Positions 7,675 through 16,406 of a stretch of 64,000 nt of DNA are shown here, one piece after another. Position 1 is the first letter of the stretch. Every line of letters starts with the position of its first letter. The position numbers and the translations under genes were made by a program. Origin of the DNA: Allopusillimonas ginsengisoli (GTDB lineage Bacteria > Pseudomonadota > Gammaproteobacteria > Burkholderiales > Burkholderiaceae_B); NCBI GenBank assembly GCA_005239165.1, contig RAPG01000012.1, forward strand, positions 62,001-126,000. Direction: 5' to 3'. The notes under the pieces were generated by a model. It saw only the letters and a program-made list of their open reading frames with translations. It was not told the origin of the DNA and searched no databases.

Positions 7675-9093
7675 ATGACGTCCTTCGCATTACGGGCAGG
7701 CGCGCATCGGTTTGCTGATTTTCTTCGGGATAATGCGCGCTGGTTACGCCGGCTGCAGTGGTGCATCGTGGCTGCTTATCTGACTCTGCTCATTATTCCT
7801 GCCTTAATGCCGTTGCCCGGGCGCACCGCATCTGTTTTCAACAACCTGACCGTCTTTGCCCAGTTTGCGTTCTGGGGCGTATGGTGGCCTTTTGTGCTGG
7901 TGTCCATGCCTCTGCTGGGCCGGTCCTGGTGTGGCTGGTTCTGTCCGGAAGGCATGCTGTCTGAATGGGCCAGTGAGCACGGCAGAGGGCGCGCCATACC
8001 AAAATGGATGCGATGGGGTGGTTGGCCGTTTGTGGCATTTGCCTTGACAACAATTTACGGGCAGTTGGTCAGTGTGTATCAGTATCCACTGGCGGTGCTG
8101 GCAGTACTTGGGGGCTCGACGGCGGCGGCCATGGTCGTAGGCTGGCTGTATGGTCGCAACAAGCGTGTATGGTGCAAATACCTCTGTCCGGTCAATGGTG
8201 TGTTTCAGTTGCTGGCCAAGCTGGCACCCTGGCATTACAAGGTTGATGAAGACGCCTGGCGCAATCCAGTGCGGCGCACTGAATCAGTCAACTGTGCGCC
8301 ATTGGTTCCTATGCGTCATATGACAGGTGCATCTGACTGCCATATGTGCGGACGCTGCAGCGATTACCGTGGAGCGGTGCACCTTACGCCGCGCTCACCT
8401 GAAGCCGAAATCGTTTCTGTGGCTCCCGGTGATGTCTGGCAAACGCGATTGATTGTGTTTGGGCTGATGGGGCTTGCTGTAGGCGCTTTCTTGTGGAGTG
8501 CCAGCCCATGGTTTGTGGTGCTCAAGCAGGCACAGGCAGTATGGCTGGTCGAACACGATATTTACTGGCCACTGGCACAAAACGCTCCATGGTTTATTTT
8601 GACGCACTATCCCGAAGCAAACGACAGTTTTAGCTGGCTGGATGCCGAGGTGATCTTGCTGTTTATTTTTGGTGCTGCTGCCTGTATTGGAGGGGCGGCC
8701 TACGCCGGCCTTTGGGCGGCCAGCCGGTTTCTTCCCACGCCTGTGCCTGCAGTGCGTCCGAGAGGCCCTTCGGGCAGCAGTTCTGCCGCCTCAAGTGTGA
8801 CACTTCACAGGCTGGCACAGGGCCTGATACCAGCGGCCGGAGCAGGTGTGTTCCTCGGTCTGTCAGCGACTACATTGACATTATTGCAGCACGAGGGTGT
8901 GTCCACAGCATGGGCTTTCTCCGCACGATTTGCCCTGCTGGGTCTTGCCATGTTCTGGAGTCTGAGGCTAGTGTGGCGGGTTGCCGGAACATCACAAGCG
9001 GGTATGGGCAGTCGCCTGTTGGCGTTGGCGCTCGTGGCGCTGGGCACAGTGCCGTTTTGTGCAGCCTGGTTTTTGTTTTTTGCTGTCTGGTAA
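7675..9093 (+). CDS. ftrD: Membrane polyferredoxin FtrD
   Basis: FtrD resembles NapH/NosR-type membrane polyferredoxins and is thought to take electrons from iron oxidised during transport. Several membrane helices are interspersed with Cys clusters: WCGWFCPEG near residue 87, WCKYLCPVNG near residue 166, and a CHMCGRC cluster near residue 223. The first two are CxxxCP motifs as in NapH. The ATG at 7675 follows the ftrC stop; the open frame runs upstream to 7510 but only overlaps ftrC. The 472-residue length and position as last gene match the Bordetella ftrABCD order. Confidence 0.9.
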   Translation: MTSFALRAGAHRFADFLRDNARWLRRLQWCIVAAYLTLLIIPALMPLPGRTASVFNNLTVFAQFAFWGVWWPFVLVSMPLLGRSWCGWFCPEGMLSEWASEHGRGRAIPKWMRWGGWPFVAFALTTIYGQLVSVYQYPLAVLAVLGGSTAAAMVVGWLYGRNKRVWCKYLCPVNGVFQLLAKLAPWHYKVDEDAWRNPVRRTESVNCAPLVPMRHMTGASDCHMCGRCSDYRGAVHLTPRSPEAEIVSVAPGDVWQTRLIVFGLMGLAVGAFLWSASPWFVVLKQAQAVWLVEHDIYWPLAQNAPWFILTHYPEANDSFSWLDAEVILLFIFGAAACIGGAAYAGLWAASRFLPTPVPAVRPRGPSGSSSAASSVTLHRLAQGLIPAAGAGVFLGLSATTLTLLQHEGVSTAWAFSARFALLGLAMFWSLRLVWRVAGTSQAGMGSRLLALALVALGTVPFCAAWFLFFAVW

Positions 9094-9276
9094 GCATGGT
9101 TTTGTTGGCATGCTTTGGTTGCAGCGCGATTAGCGCTCCACGTGTGCGCGGGCTTGCCTAAGAGATCATGCGCATAGTGAGCTTGCCGCCGAGCAAGGTA
9201 ATTAGTGTCTCGCCATGGCCTGCATAGTCGGGTTACATGGTGTTCAAATCACTTGATGGCTGAATGCGATACCAAC

Positions 9277-10404
9277 TCAGCCAGTGCTTTTAAAGGGCGC
9301 GTGCTGTTTCAGCGTGTCAATATATTGGCCGACCGCAGCGCCCTCGTGATCCAGAAAGTCTGCAATGGCGCGGGCATAGCGCGGGTCAGCAATCCAGTGC
9401 GCAGAGCAGGTTCTGACCGGCATCAGACCCCGGGAGAGCTTGTGCTCACCCTGAGCGCCACCTTCGAAAACTGATAACCCTTGGCTGATACAGTACTCAA
9501 TGCCTTGCATGTAACAGGTCTCAAAGTGTAGGCCGGGTATATAGGTCAGGCTGCCCCAATAACGTCCGTATAAATGAGTCTGGTCGCGCAGGTTCAGGGC
9601 GGCGGCAATCGGTGCACCCTGCTGGCGGGCCAGCACAATGACCAGATTTTCAGCCATGTGGGCGCGCAAATGCCGAAAGAACGCCAGGCTCAGGTAGGGC
9701 GGGTTGCCGTGTTCGAGATAGGTTTGTTCATAGCAGCGGTAAAAGAAACACAGGCTGTCATCATCAATCGCATCGCCGTGCAGCCAGGTGAACGAAACGC
9801 CCGCTTGCGTGGATTTTTTGCGATCTTGATTGATTTTTTTCCGCTTTTGTTGGCTCAGGCTGGAGAGGAACTGAGCAAAGTCTTGATAGCCTTGGTTAAA
9901 CCAGTGAAATTGCACGTTTTCTCTAACCATGAACCCTGCCTCGGTCAGTGCCGACTGGTCTTGTGGGTCTGGAAACAGTACATGCAACGACGAAATACCG
10001 TTTTGCTCAGTGATGTGTATGGCCTGACGGGCCAGAGCAACACGATCTTCATGCGTGGTGGCCAGCAGACGTGAGCCGGGCACAGGCGTAAAGGGCACGG
10101 CGCACAGCAGTTTTGGGTAATAATCGAGCCCATGTTGGGCAAAAGCCTGTGCCCATCCGTGATCGAATACGTACTCGCCACGCGAATGCGATTTCAGATA
10201 AAGCGGCATGGCCCCAGCCAGTTGGCCCTCTCGGCGCATCAGCAAGTAGTGCGGTGCCCAGCCTGTGGGCCCGGCAGCGCAGCCAGTGTGGTAAAGCCCC
10301 TGTAAGTACGCATATTGCACAAAGGGTTGGCTACCCGCGAGACGGTTCCATTCGGGGGCGTCGAGTTCATCAAGGTGGTGGACAAGACTGAAAGTGGTGG
10401 TCAA
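9277..10404 (-). CDS. FemAB-like / GNAT-fold protein (DUF482, PF04339-type)
   Basis: This 375-residue protein resembles the FemAB_like family of GNAT-fold acyltransferases, annotated variously as N-acetyltransferase or peptidogalycan biosynthesis protein. Features seen are SQQKRKKINQDRKK near the centre, a YGRYWG motif, and the C-terminal FETCYMQGIEYCISQGLSVFE and FEGGAQGEHKLSRGLMP segments that I recall as characteristic. No signal peptide or membrane helix is apparent, so it should be cytoplasmic. The substrate is unknown. It is convergent with ftrD across about 180 bases in which I see no gene. Confidence 0.8.
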   Translation of the reverse strand: MTTTFSLVHHLDELDAPEWNRLAGSQPFVQYAYLQGLYHTGCAAGPTGWAPHYLLMRREGQLAGAMPLYLKSHSRGEYVFDHGWAQAFAQHGLDYYPKLLCAVPFTPVPGSRLLATTHEDRVALARQAIHITEQNGISSLHVLFPDPQDQSALTEAGFMVRENVQFHWFNQGYQDFAQFLSSLSQQKRKKINQDRKKSTQAGVSFTWLHGDAIDDDSLCFFYRCYEQTYLEHGNPPYLSLAFFRHLRAHMAENLVIVLARQQGAPIAAALNLRDQTHLYGRYWGSLTYIPGLHFETCYMQGIEYCISQGLSVFEGGAQGEHKLSRGLMPVRTCSAHWIADPRYARAIADFLDHEGAAVGQYIDTLKQHAPFKSTG

Positions 10405-10538
10405 TGTAGTGAGGCTCGTTTGTTACGCAGGTGTGCAGGGCCAAAAAGTATGGCCTCTCCAGATGATAGCGTTTATCGTCATGAGGCTGTTGGCATCGGT
10501 GGCAATTCATCGACGTCAGGGTATAGCGCGGAGCAATC

Positions 10539-11315
10539 ATGAGTACACGAATTCCAGTCACCGTCATCGCCGGCGCCCAGGGCAGCGGCAAGACAGCCTT
10601 GTTAAACCACTGGAGCGCTGGGTCAGAACTGAACGGCGCGGTAGTGCTGTCACACAGTCTGGCAGGTCTGAATCACCCGCGTGCATATCAGGTCAGTGAA
10701 AGCGTTTACATACACGAAGCGGGTTGCTTGTGCTGTGCTGTGCAAGGCGATCTGGTTTTGACATTGCAGCGTTTATTCCTGGATGCCCTGCACCGCAAGA
10801 TACCTGTGTTCACGCGTATTATTATCGAAGCGTCGGGGCGTGCAGATCCGGCTACCTTCAAATACCTTGTGGAGTATGAGCGTTTTCTGGCAGACCGCTA
10901 TGTGTATGCAGGTTGTCTGGCGCTTGTCGATGTGACGCGGCGTGTGCCCGTTGCGCCGCTGGCAGAGGCTGTCGCGGCGAGCGGCTTGGGCTTTGCCCGG
11001 TCTGTAAAAGCCCCCAATGCAGATAAAAGCACATACGTTGGTATAGCCGCTCTTGTAGACAAAAGCAGAGACGTCATTATCGAGGATCGCGCCACTGGTT
11101 CGGACGCTGGCACGGATGCGAAGGCTGGTGCTGAAGACGCCGTGGTGCGAACGCAGATACGAAGTGCCGATGTATTGTTGCTCACTCACACAGATCGGGT
11201 GTCGCCGCCAACACTCGCCCAGATACGCAGCCTTTTGCACACGCTAAAGCCGGAAGCAGCTTGCCACTGCGTGCAAACCGTGCCTGACCTGGCGCAGTTG
11301 TTCGAAAAACGCTGA
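10539..11315 (+). CDS. CobW/COG0523-family GTP-binding protein, short form
   Basis: COG0523 GTPases act as metallochaperones or metal-insertion factors for Zn, Co or Ni. The Walker A is GAQGSGKTALLNH at the N-terminus, the metal-binding CxCC motif is CLCC near residue 63, and switch-like EASGRADP and the base-recognition region THTD follow. At 258 residues it lacks the separate C-terminal CobW_C domain found in most 320-400-residue members and has no His-rich tail. Orthologues of similar short size are common in Burkholderiales, so this need not be a truncation. The metal and client are unknown. Confidence 0.82.
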   Translation: MSTRIPVTVIAGAQGSGKTALLNHWSAGSELNGAVVLSHSLAGLNHPRAYQVSESVYIHEAGCLCCAVQGDLVLTLQRLFLDALHRKIPVFTRIIIEASGRADPATFKYLVEYERFLADRYVYAGCLALVDVTRRVPVAPLAEAVAASGLGFARSVKAPNADKSTYVGIAALVDKSRDVIIEDRATGSDAGTDAKAGAEDAVVRTQIRSADVLLLTHTDRVSPPTLAQIRSLLHTLKPEAACHCVQTVPDLAQLFEKR

Positions 11316-11863
11316 TCCGGTGCGCAACCAACCCCACGTGTCGTCTGCCCGCAACTTTTGGCAGAGTTTAGTTGCAATGCATGCCCCGTAGTGGTGTAAT
11401 GAAGTTGTTACGCCACCAGGCTGGGGCGCGTAATTTAAATTACCGTAGCCCTTTGTCAATTAAGTTTTCAACTAAACGATACGCATTCCATGCGCCTGCT
11501 GGCCGGCCCTTCAAGATCTGCTCTTGGGCCTATGCTATAAAAACCGTACAAACTATAAGCCAGCGCTTTTCCATACGTGGGCGTTCCGCACTTTGACGGG
11601 CACGCCCAAGCGGGGCAAAAGCACGTGGAAAACATATATTTCGCAGCAGTACCTCGCTTTCGGTGCGCACCGCGCGCACTCTGGCCCCAAACTATTGTGT
11701 TGGCCGCGAGGTGGGTTGTTTACAAAAATGGGAACAATGTCTCATATCCCTAATGCATCCGTCATGCCTGATCTCCACCCTTGTTTGGGGGCAGGTCGTC
11801 GCGCCAGCGCAACAATGGTCGGGTATGCTTTTTTGGGATTTGGCAACTGCACTGGCGGCCAGA
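11316..11863. other. Intergenic region without a recognised gene
   Basis: About 550 bases separate the CobW-type gene from the tRNA terminator. No open frame with a recognisable product was found. A TATGCTATAAA stretch near 11530 resembles a -10 region, and a perfect 7-bp stem with a 17-base loop (TGGGCGT at 11578-11584 and ACGCCCA at 11602-11608) lies just downstream. These could belong to a small RNA, but nothing matched 6S, 4.5S, tmRNA or RNase P motifs that I could check by eye. Confidence 0.3.
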
Positions 11864-11899
11864 ACAAAAATGGGCCGATCAAGTTTGATCGGCCCATTT
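11864..11899 (-). terminator. Rho-independent terminator of tRNA-fMet
   Basis: A perfect 12-bp stem (TGGGCCGATCAA with its complement, two-base loop) is followed on the minus strand by TTTTTGTT. It lies 7 bases beyond the tRNA 3' end. This is a textbook intrinsic terminator for the minus-strand tRNA transcript. Confidence 0.88.
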
Positions 11900-11906
11900 G
11901 GAAAGC

Positions 11907-11983
11907 TGGTTGCGGGGACAGGATTCGAACCTGTGACCTTCGGGTTATGAGCCCGACGAGCTGCCAGACTGCTCCACCCCGCG
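11907..11983 (-). tRNA. Initiator tRNA-fMet (anticodon CAT)
   Basis: The minus strand carries a 77-base tRNA including an encoded CCA. Initiator marks are the unpaired C1-A72 at the end of the acceptor stem and three consecutive G-C pairs in the anticodon stem (GGG/CCC around CTCATAA). The T-arm contains GGTTCGAATC. It is a single-gene transcript with its own promoter and terminator, not joined to rimP as in E. coli. Confidence 0.97.
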
Positions 11984-11997
11984 TCTGGAAGACAGTA

Positions 11998-12026
11998 ATG
12001 TTAACCCAACGTTTATTTTTACGCAA
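11998..12026 (-). promoter_or_regulatory. Promoter of tRNA-fMet
   Basis: On the minus strand TTGCGT (12021-12026) and TAACAT (11998-12003) are separated by exactly 17 bases. The tRNA begins 14 bases after the -10, so the predicted transcription start lies a few bases before the mature 5' end. Confidence 0.6.
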
Positions 12027-12050
12027 GCCGTGAACGGCCTTTAGGCTTTA

Positions 12051-12797
12051 ATGACGACTGAAACAGAGATTATTCGTGTACTGGAAACCGCACTATTGTG
12101 TGCTGACCAGCCGATGCCCGTGTCAGAATTACGCAAACTCTTTACTGTTGAAGACTTTTCTTCTGACGAAATCGGCGGTTTTCTGGCAACATTGCAGCAA
12201 CAATGGCAAGAGCGAGGGCTGGAGCTGGTTTCGCTGGCCACAGGCTGGCGATTTCAGAGTCGCCCCGAAATGCAGCGCTACCTTGGGCGCCTGAACCCGG
12301 AAAAACCGCCCAAATACTCCAGGGCTGTGCTCGAAACCCTGGCCATTATCGCCTGGCGGCAGCCTGTCACACGAGGCGATATTGAAGACATTCGCGGTGT
12401 AACGGTATCAACGCAAATTGTGCGTACGCTTGAAGATCGTGGCTGGATCGAGGTTCTGGGCCATCGTGACGCACCAGGCCGCCCTGCATTGCTGGGCACA
12501 ACCAGGCAGTTTCTTGATGATCTCGGTTTGAAGACGCTCGATGAGCTGCCAGAGCTTGAATCGCAGAACGCGGTGGCTGTTCTGGCCGGGCTTGATCTTG
12601 AAGAAGTGCCGTCAGACATCGTCGCTGACGAGGAAACTGCCGAGGTTGAAAGCACGACAGCCGTCGACGCTACACAAACGCCCATAAACCTGCATGAGCG
12701 GCACAATAACAGTGAAAACCAGGATCAAAATCCTGTAACGACAACGAATAACTCAGGCGAAAATAATTCGCCAGAAAATAAGATACACACGGAGTAG
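12051..12797 (+). CDS. scpB: Segregation and condensation protein B (ScpB)
   Basis: ScpB is the winged-helix (kite) partner of ScpA and SMC in chromosome condensation. The core (residues about 1-165) contains SRAVLETLAIIAWRQPVTR and RGVTVSTQIVRTLEDRGWIE, which are diagnostic, and ends at the GTTRQFLDDLGL segment. A roughly 80-residue acidic and Asn-rich tail follows, ending in a low-complexity NNSENQDQNPVTTTNN stretch, which is probably disordered. rluB starts 10 bases downstream, the usual scpB-rluB pairing. Confidence 0.94.
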   Translation: MTTETEIIRVLETALLCADQPMPVSELRKLFTVEDFSSDEIGGFLATLQQQWQERGLELVSLATGWRFQSRPEMQRYLGRLNPEKPPKYSRAVLETLAIIAWRQPVTRGDIEDIRGVTVSTQIVRTLEDRGWIEVLGHRDAPGRPALLGTTRQFLDDLGLKTLDELPELESQNAVAVLAGLDLEEVPSDIVADEETAEVESTTAVDATQTPINLHERHNNSENQDQNPVTTTNNSGENNSPENKIHTE

Positions 12798-12807
12798 CTA
12801 GAAATCT

Positions 12808-14694
12808 ATGACTGACACAAACGAACAACACGACCTGCCGTTCAGCGACGTCGCGGCCACGCCCGAAGCCGGTGGCGACGGCAAGCCTGCAGCGCCTCGT
12901 GGGCGGGGGCGCAAACTGCGCACTCCCTTTCGCAGACGCCGCGGCGATGCCCAGGGCGAAGCGTCGGCCGCAACGGACGACGTGGCAGCGCAGTCGGACT
13001 CCCGCTCCGTAGAACCAGGTGGGGCAGCGCCCGCACCGGCAGCCGCCAAGCCGCCTCGTGCTGCGCGGCGTCGCAAGCCAGCCCCCGATAAGGCCAGGTC
13101 GGCTGAGGCGGCAACCCCCTCCAGCACTCAGCCGCAATCCCCCGCCCCGGCGGGCGCTACTAACGAGCGGGGCCGCAAGCGCGGAGGGCGGCGCCCAGAG
13201 GGCGCTGAGGGCGAAAAGCAGGGCAAGCGGCCACCACGACGCACTGATCATGCCGAAAATGAAAAAGAGACCGAACAGGCGCTGGCCTATCTGGAAAATG
13301 TCCAGACCACGCATCGACTGGGCAAGTACCTTGGCAGCGATGCGCTCATGCCTAAGCTGCACAAAGTGTTGGCCGATGCCGGTGTTGGTTCGCGTCGCGA
13401 GATGGAAGAACTGATTATTGCGGGCCGCGTGTCGGTAAATGGCGAACCAGCTCATATTGGGCAACGCGTTGGTCCCAAAGACTTAGTACGGTGCAATGGC
13501 AAACCCGTTGCGCGTCCTAATGCCAATAAGCCGCCTCGTGTCATTCTGTACCACAAACCTGCCGGCGAAATCGTCAGTCACGACGATCCGGAAGGTCGGG
13601 CAACGGTATTTGCCCGCCTGCCCAAGATCAAGATCGGCAAGTGGCTGTCAGTCGGAAGGCTGGACCTTAACACTGAGGGTCTGCTCATTCTGACGACATC
13701 AGGAGATCTCGCCAATCGTCTGATGCATCCACGTTATGGTGCTGAGCGCGAGTACGCCGTGCGTGTACTTGGCGAGCTTGGTCCTGAACAGCAGGCCAGT
13801 CTGCTTAAAGGCATACAGCTTGAAGATGGCATGGCCCAGTTTGGTTCCCTGGAGTTTCTGGGGGGTGAGGGCAGCAACCGGTGGTATCGCGTTACCTTGA
13901 AAGAAGGGCGCAATCGTGAAGTACGCCGCATGTTTGAGGCGGCAGGGGTTACCGTAAGCCGTCTGATACGTACGCGTTTTGGCGAAGTTGTGCTGCCAAG
14001 CAACCTGCGCCGGGGACGCTGGGAAGAACTAGACCCCTCGCTGGTTACTGCGCTGATGCTTCAGCTTGGCTTGTTGCGTGATGACGACGACGAAGAAAGC
14101 GCAGGTCACCGTGAGCGTCAACCCATGTCGCACGACAGCGCATTGCCGCCGGGCTATGGCACGCTGGAGCGTAACGGAACGAACGGGGCAAAAGTCAGCC
14201 GTCACGGAAAGCTGTCCGGGGGGCGGAGAACTGCAGGCGCTGTAAACCAGGCGTATCCGTCTGATCCCTATGGCACAGGGCTGATGTTCAGTGGTGGCCT
14301 GCCAAACGGGCATCCTGATGCGCCGGCCAAGCCCGGCCGTGCCAAAAGTGGTGCACGGGGCAAACCACGTGGACCAAAAGGGTCTCAGGGGCCTCAGGGC
14401 GCACGCGGGCAAGCCGAGCGGGGGCCACAAGAAGCGGGTGCTTCTGAGCATCGTCGTCGCGGGCCGGGTGCGCGCACGGCAAAAGGCCCGGCCAAAGGGC
14501 CAGGGCCTAAGTCAGGAGCAGCCGCTGGAGCGGGGGCCACAACAGGTTCGCGCAAGCCCAGCAAGCCTCGTACAGGTAATGCACCAGCGCGGTCGCGCGC
14601 TGCAGGCGGCGGGGCACGGGGCGACGACTGGCAGCCACGCGGCGCCACGGCGCATGAGTCTCATCTGGGCAAGCTGGGCAGCCGCAAACGCTGA
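12808..14694 (+). CDS. rluB: 23S rRNA pseudouridine synthase RluB with long disordered flanks
   Basis: RluB makes pseudouridine 2605 in 23S rRNA. The conserved enzyme is the middle part: S4 domain near residues 187-235 (LHKVLADAGVGSRREMEELI) and the RsuA-type catalytic motif GRLDLNTEGLLILT near residue 285, with the RNREVRRMFEAAG motif later. At 628 residues it is more than twice the E. coli length. The excess is an Ala/Pro/Arg-rich N-terminal region of about 150 residues and a Gly/Lys/Pro/Arg-rich C-terminal tail of about 200. Such basic tails are common in Burkholderiales RluB and probably bind rRNA. Confidence 0.92.
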   Translation: MTDTNEQHDLPFSDVAATPEAGGDGKPAAPRGRGRKLRTPFRRRRGDAQGEASAATDDVAAQSDSRSVEPGGAAPAPAAAKPPRAARRRKPAPDKARSAEAATPSSTQPQSPAPAGATNERGRKRGGRRPEGAEGEKQGKRPPRRTDHAENEKETEQALAYLENVQTTHRLGKYLGSDALMPKLHKVLADAGVGSRREMEELIIAGRVSVNGEPAHIGQRVGPKDLVRCNGKPVARPNANKPPRVILYHKPAGEIVSHDDPEGRATVFARLPKIKIGKWLSVGRLDLNTEGLLILTTSGDLANRLMHPRYGAEREYAVRVLGELGPEQQASLLKGIQLEDGMAQFGSLEFLGGEGSNRWYRVTLKEGRNREVRRMFEAAGVTVSRLIRTRFGEVVLPSNLRRGRWEELDPSLVTALMLQLGLLRDDDDEESAGHRERQPMSHDSALPPGYGTLERNGTNGAKVSRHGKLSGGRRTAGAVNQAYPSDPYGTGLMFSGGLPNGHPDAPAKPGRAKSGARGKPRGPKGSQGPQGARGQAERGPQEAGASEHRRRGPGARTAKGPAKGPGPKSGAAAGAGATTGSRKPSKPRTGNAPARSRAAGGGARGDDWQPRGATAHESHLGKLGSRKR

Positions 14695-14740
14695 CACTTC
14701 CCGGCTGATCCGCCCGGTGCGAGGCTGCATGCCGGGCGGT

Positions 14741-14782
14741 GCAGCAAAAGGGGCAGTCTAAACAGACTGCCCCTTTTGCTGC
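14741..14782. terminator. Bidirectional terminator between rluB and nosX
   Basis: A perfect 19-bp stem (14741-14759 with 14764-14782) closes a four-base AAAC loop. The stem has AAAA/TTTT tracts near its base on both strands, so it can terminate the convergent rluB and nos transcripts. Confidence 0.85.
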
Positions 14783-14791
14783 TCAGTTTTG

Positions 14792-15862
14792 TTATGCCTT
14801 GGCCAGTATCTGCCCATCCGGCAAAATCAGCCAGGCGCGTATGCCCAATTGCTTTACAACCTTTTCTACGCTGGATACAGGCATTGATGAAAACGCTGTA
14901 GACAGTGCGTCTGCTGTCGTTGCGCGTGGTGCAAGCACCGAAACGCTTTGGTAGAGCCTGGGGCTTTCACCGGTTTTTGGATTGAACAGGTGGGTATACC
15001 TGCCGGTATCGTCGAGCCAGGTGCCATAGCTACCTGATGTGGACAAAGCGTCATTGTTCAGTAAAACCGTATCCAACAGTTTTTCAGGCGCTTGTGGGTC
15101 TTTCAGCCCGGCACGCCATGCGGGCGCAGCATTGTTTTTGTTCAGCCCCCGAATTTCACCCATGTCGACCAGGGCGCGGTCTAGTCCGGCATTGCGAAGC
15201 AGGTCGGTTACTCGGTCGGTAATATAGCCCTGTGCAATCCCGTTTAATGTCACTTTCATGCCAGGCTGCAAGCTGATTTGTGTGTCGCTCAGGCTTATTC
15301 CCGCCACGTTGACGCGCTGCAAAGCCAGTTCTACAGCGGCTTCGGAGGGGCCATCCGAAGATGTGCCATGCTGGGCAAAATGACTGGCGTACAGCTCCCA
15401 CAATGTCTGCACCGTTGGGTCGAAAGCGCCGCCAGTCAGTGCCGCATAGTGCGCAGCCTCATTGAGCAAAATCAGCAAATCGGTGTCGGCATTGTTCAGT
15501 ACACCGTCGCGGTTCAGACGGCTCAAGGCGCTGTCATGCTGGTACAGGCTAAATGTATTTTCCAGGCGGCGTAGCTCTGCAATCGAGCGTGTCACCATGT
15601 TTTGGGCAAAGACCGCATCAGGATGAATAATGCGCAGCTCAGCGTCCGCGCCGAGCGCAATGCCTCGCCACACGGTGGTGTCGGCAGAGGCTCCGGTGCC
15701 TCGCCAGATGACGATGTCAGGCGAAATTTCGCTTGCCTTCCACGAACTGGTTGCGGCTGCGCTGGCCAGTGCGTGCCGCGTCAGGCCGGACGCCATTCCC
15801 AGGGCTGTGCAGGTGGCCGCTATGCCTATAAAGCGGCGACGGAGTGGTCGTAGTGGTTTCAT
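14792..15862 (-). CDS. nosX: FAD:protein FMN transferase NosX (ApbE family)
   Basis: ApbE-family enzymes attach FMN covalently to threonine in target proteins; NosX serves the NosR flavoprotein in nitrous oxide respiration. The N-terminus MKPLRPLRRRFIGIAATCTALG is an export signal with a twin-Arg-like RRRFIG. Family motifs are FDPTVQTLWELY, LNGIAQGYITDRV, a DMGEIRGLN core and YTHLFNPKTGE, with TADALSTAFSSM near the end. The start at 15862 was chosen at the signal peptide; the frame is open to 16036 but would overlap nosL. It is the last gene of nosRZDFYLX, 28 bases after nosL. Confidence 0.92.
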   Translation of the reverse strand: MKPLRPLRRRFIGIAATCTALGMASGLTRHALASAAATSSWKASEISPDIVIWRGTGASADTTVWRGIALGADAELRIIHPDAVFAQNMVTRSIAELRRLENTFSLYQHDSALSRLNRDGVLNNADTDLLILLNEAAHYAALTGGAFDPTVQTLWELYASHFAQHGTSSDGPSEAAVELALQRVNVAGISLSDTQISLQPGMKVTLNGIAQGYITDRVTDLLRNAGLDRALVDMGEIRGLNKNNAAPAWRAGLKDPQAPEKLLDTVLLNNDALSTSGSYGTWLDDTGRYTHLFNPKTGESPRLYQSVSVLAPRATTADALSTAFSSMPVSSVEKVVKQLGIRAWLILPDGQILAKA

Positions 15863-15890
15863 AATTTGGTTCTTAATGTGTCGGTAGTGG

Positions 15891-16406
15891 CTATTGTCGC
15901 CATACATATTCTTCGGGTACGTCTGAGTAGGCGACGACCCGGCCGCCATGTGCTGCAGCGAATGAGTCTGCCTGCGCCTTTTCGCCAAAGGGTACGGCGT
16001 CTTCTGCACCCATGCCTCCCACATAATCGCTTTCAATCACATACCACGCATCGCCAGCGGCAATCCATGCCCCGGCGTCGGGCTGATCCCAGCTTTTGCT
16101 TTTGCCCATATCGTTGACATAGATGCCACTGATGGCCTTGGGTTCCTCGGGCAAAAGCGTGTATGCAAACACTTGCTTGATGGCTGTGAACCAGACAGGG
16201 TCGGCCCTGCCTTCAATAAAAATCTGGCCCTTGGGCCCGGCGTGCTCCACCAGGTTCATGCTGCAATAATGGCCTACGGCATCGAGTGAAATTTCCTGCG
16301 GTGGCGGGGCGGGAACCGGCTCTTTGGACGAACACGCCGCCAGGGTCAGCAGGCTGGCCAATAGCAGGCCAGGCAGGGCGATACGCGAAGTGATCAGAAA
16401 TCTCAT
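15891..16406 (-). CDS. nosL: Copper lipoprotein NosL
   Basis: NosL is an outer-membrane-facing lipoprotein that binds Cu(I) and delivers it for assembly of the NosZ copper site. A signal peptide ends at LTLAAC with lipidated Cys25. The Cu(I) ligands are expected in the Cys-x-Met motif at Cys48 and Met50 (HYCSMNL). The ATG at 16406 overlaps the nosY stop as ATGA, which supports this start and tight co-translation. The 171-residue length fits the family. Confidence 0.94.
   Translation of the reverse strand: MRFLITSRIALPGLLLASLLTLAACSSKEPVPAPPPQEISLDAVGHYCSMNLVEHAGPKGQIFIEGRADPVWFTAIKQVFAYTLLPEEPKAISGIYVNDMGKSKSWDQPDAGAWIAAGDAWYVIESDYVGGMGAEDAVPFGEKAQADSFAAAHGGRVVAYSDVPEEYVWRQ

Noticed and set aside
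11524..12033. A 169-residue plus-strand open frame with a GDRIRTCDLRVMSPTSCQ-like segment
   Set aside because: It reads the antisense of tRNA-fMet and its terminator; this is a well-known spurious product of tRNA antisense translation.
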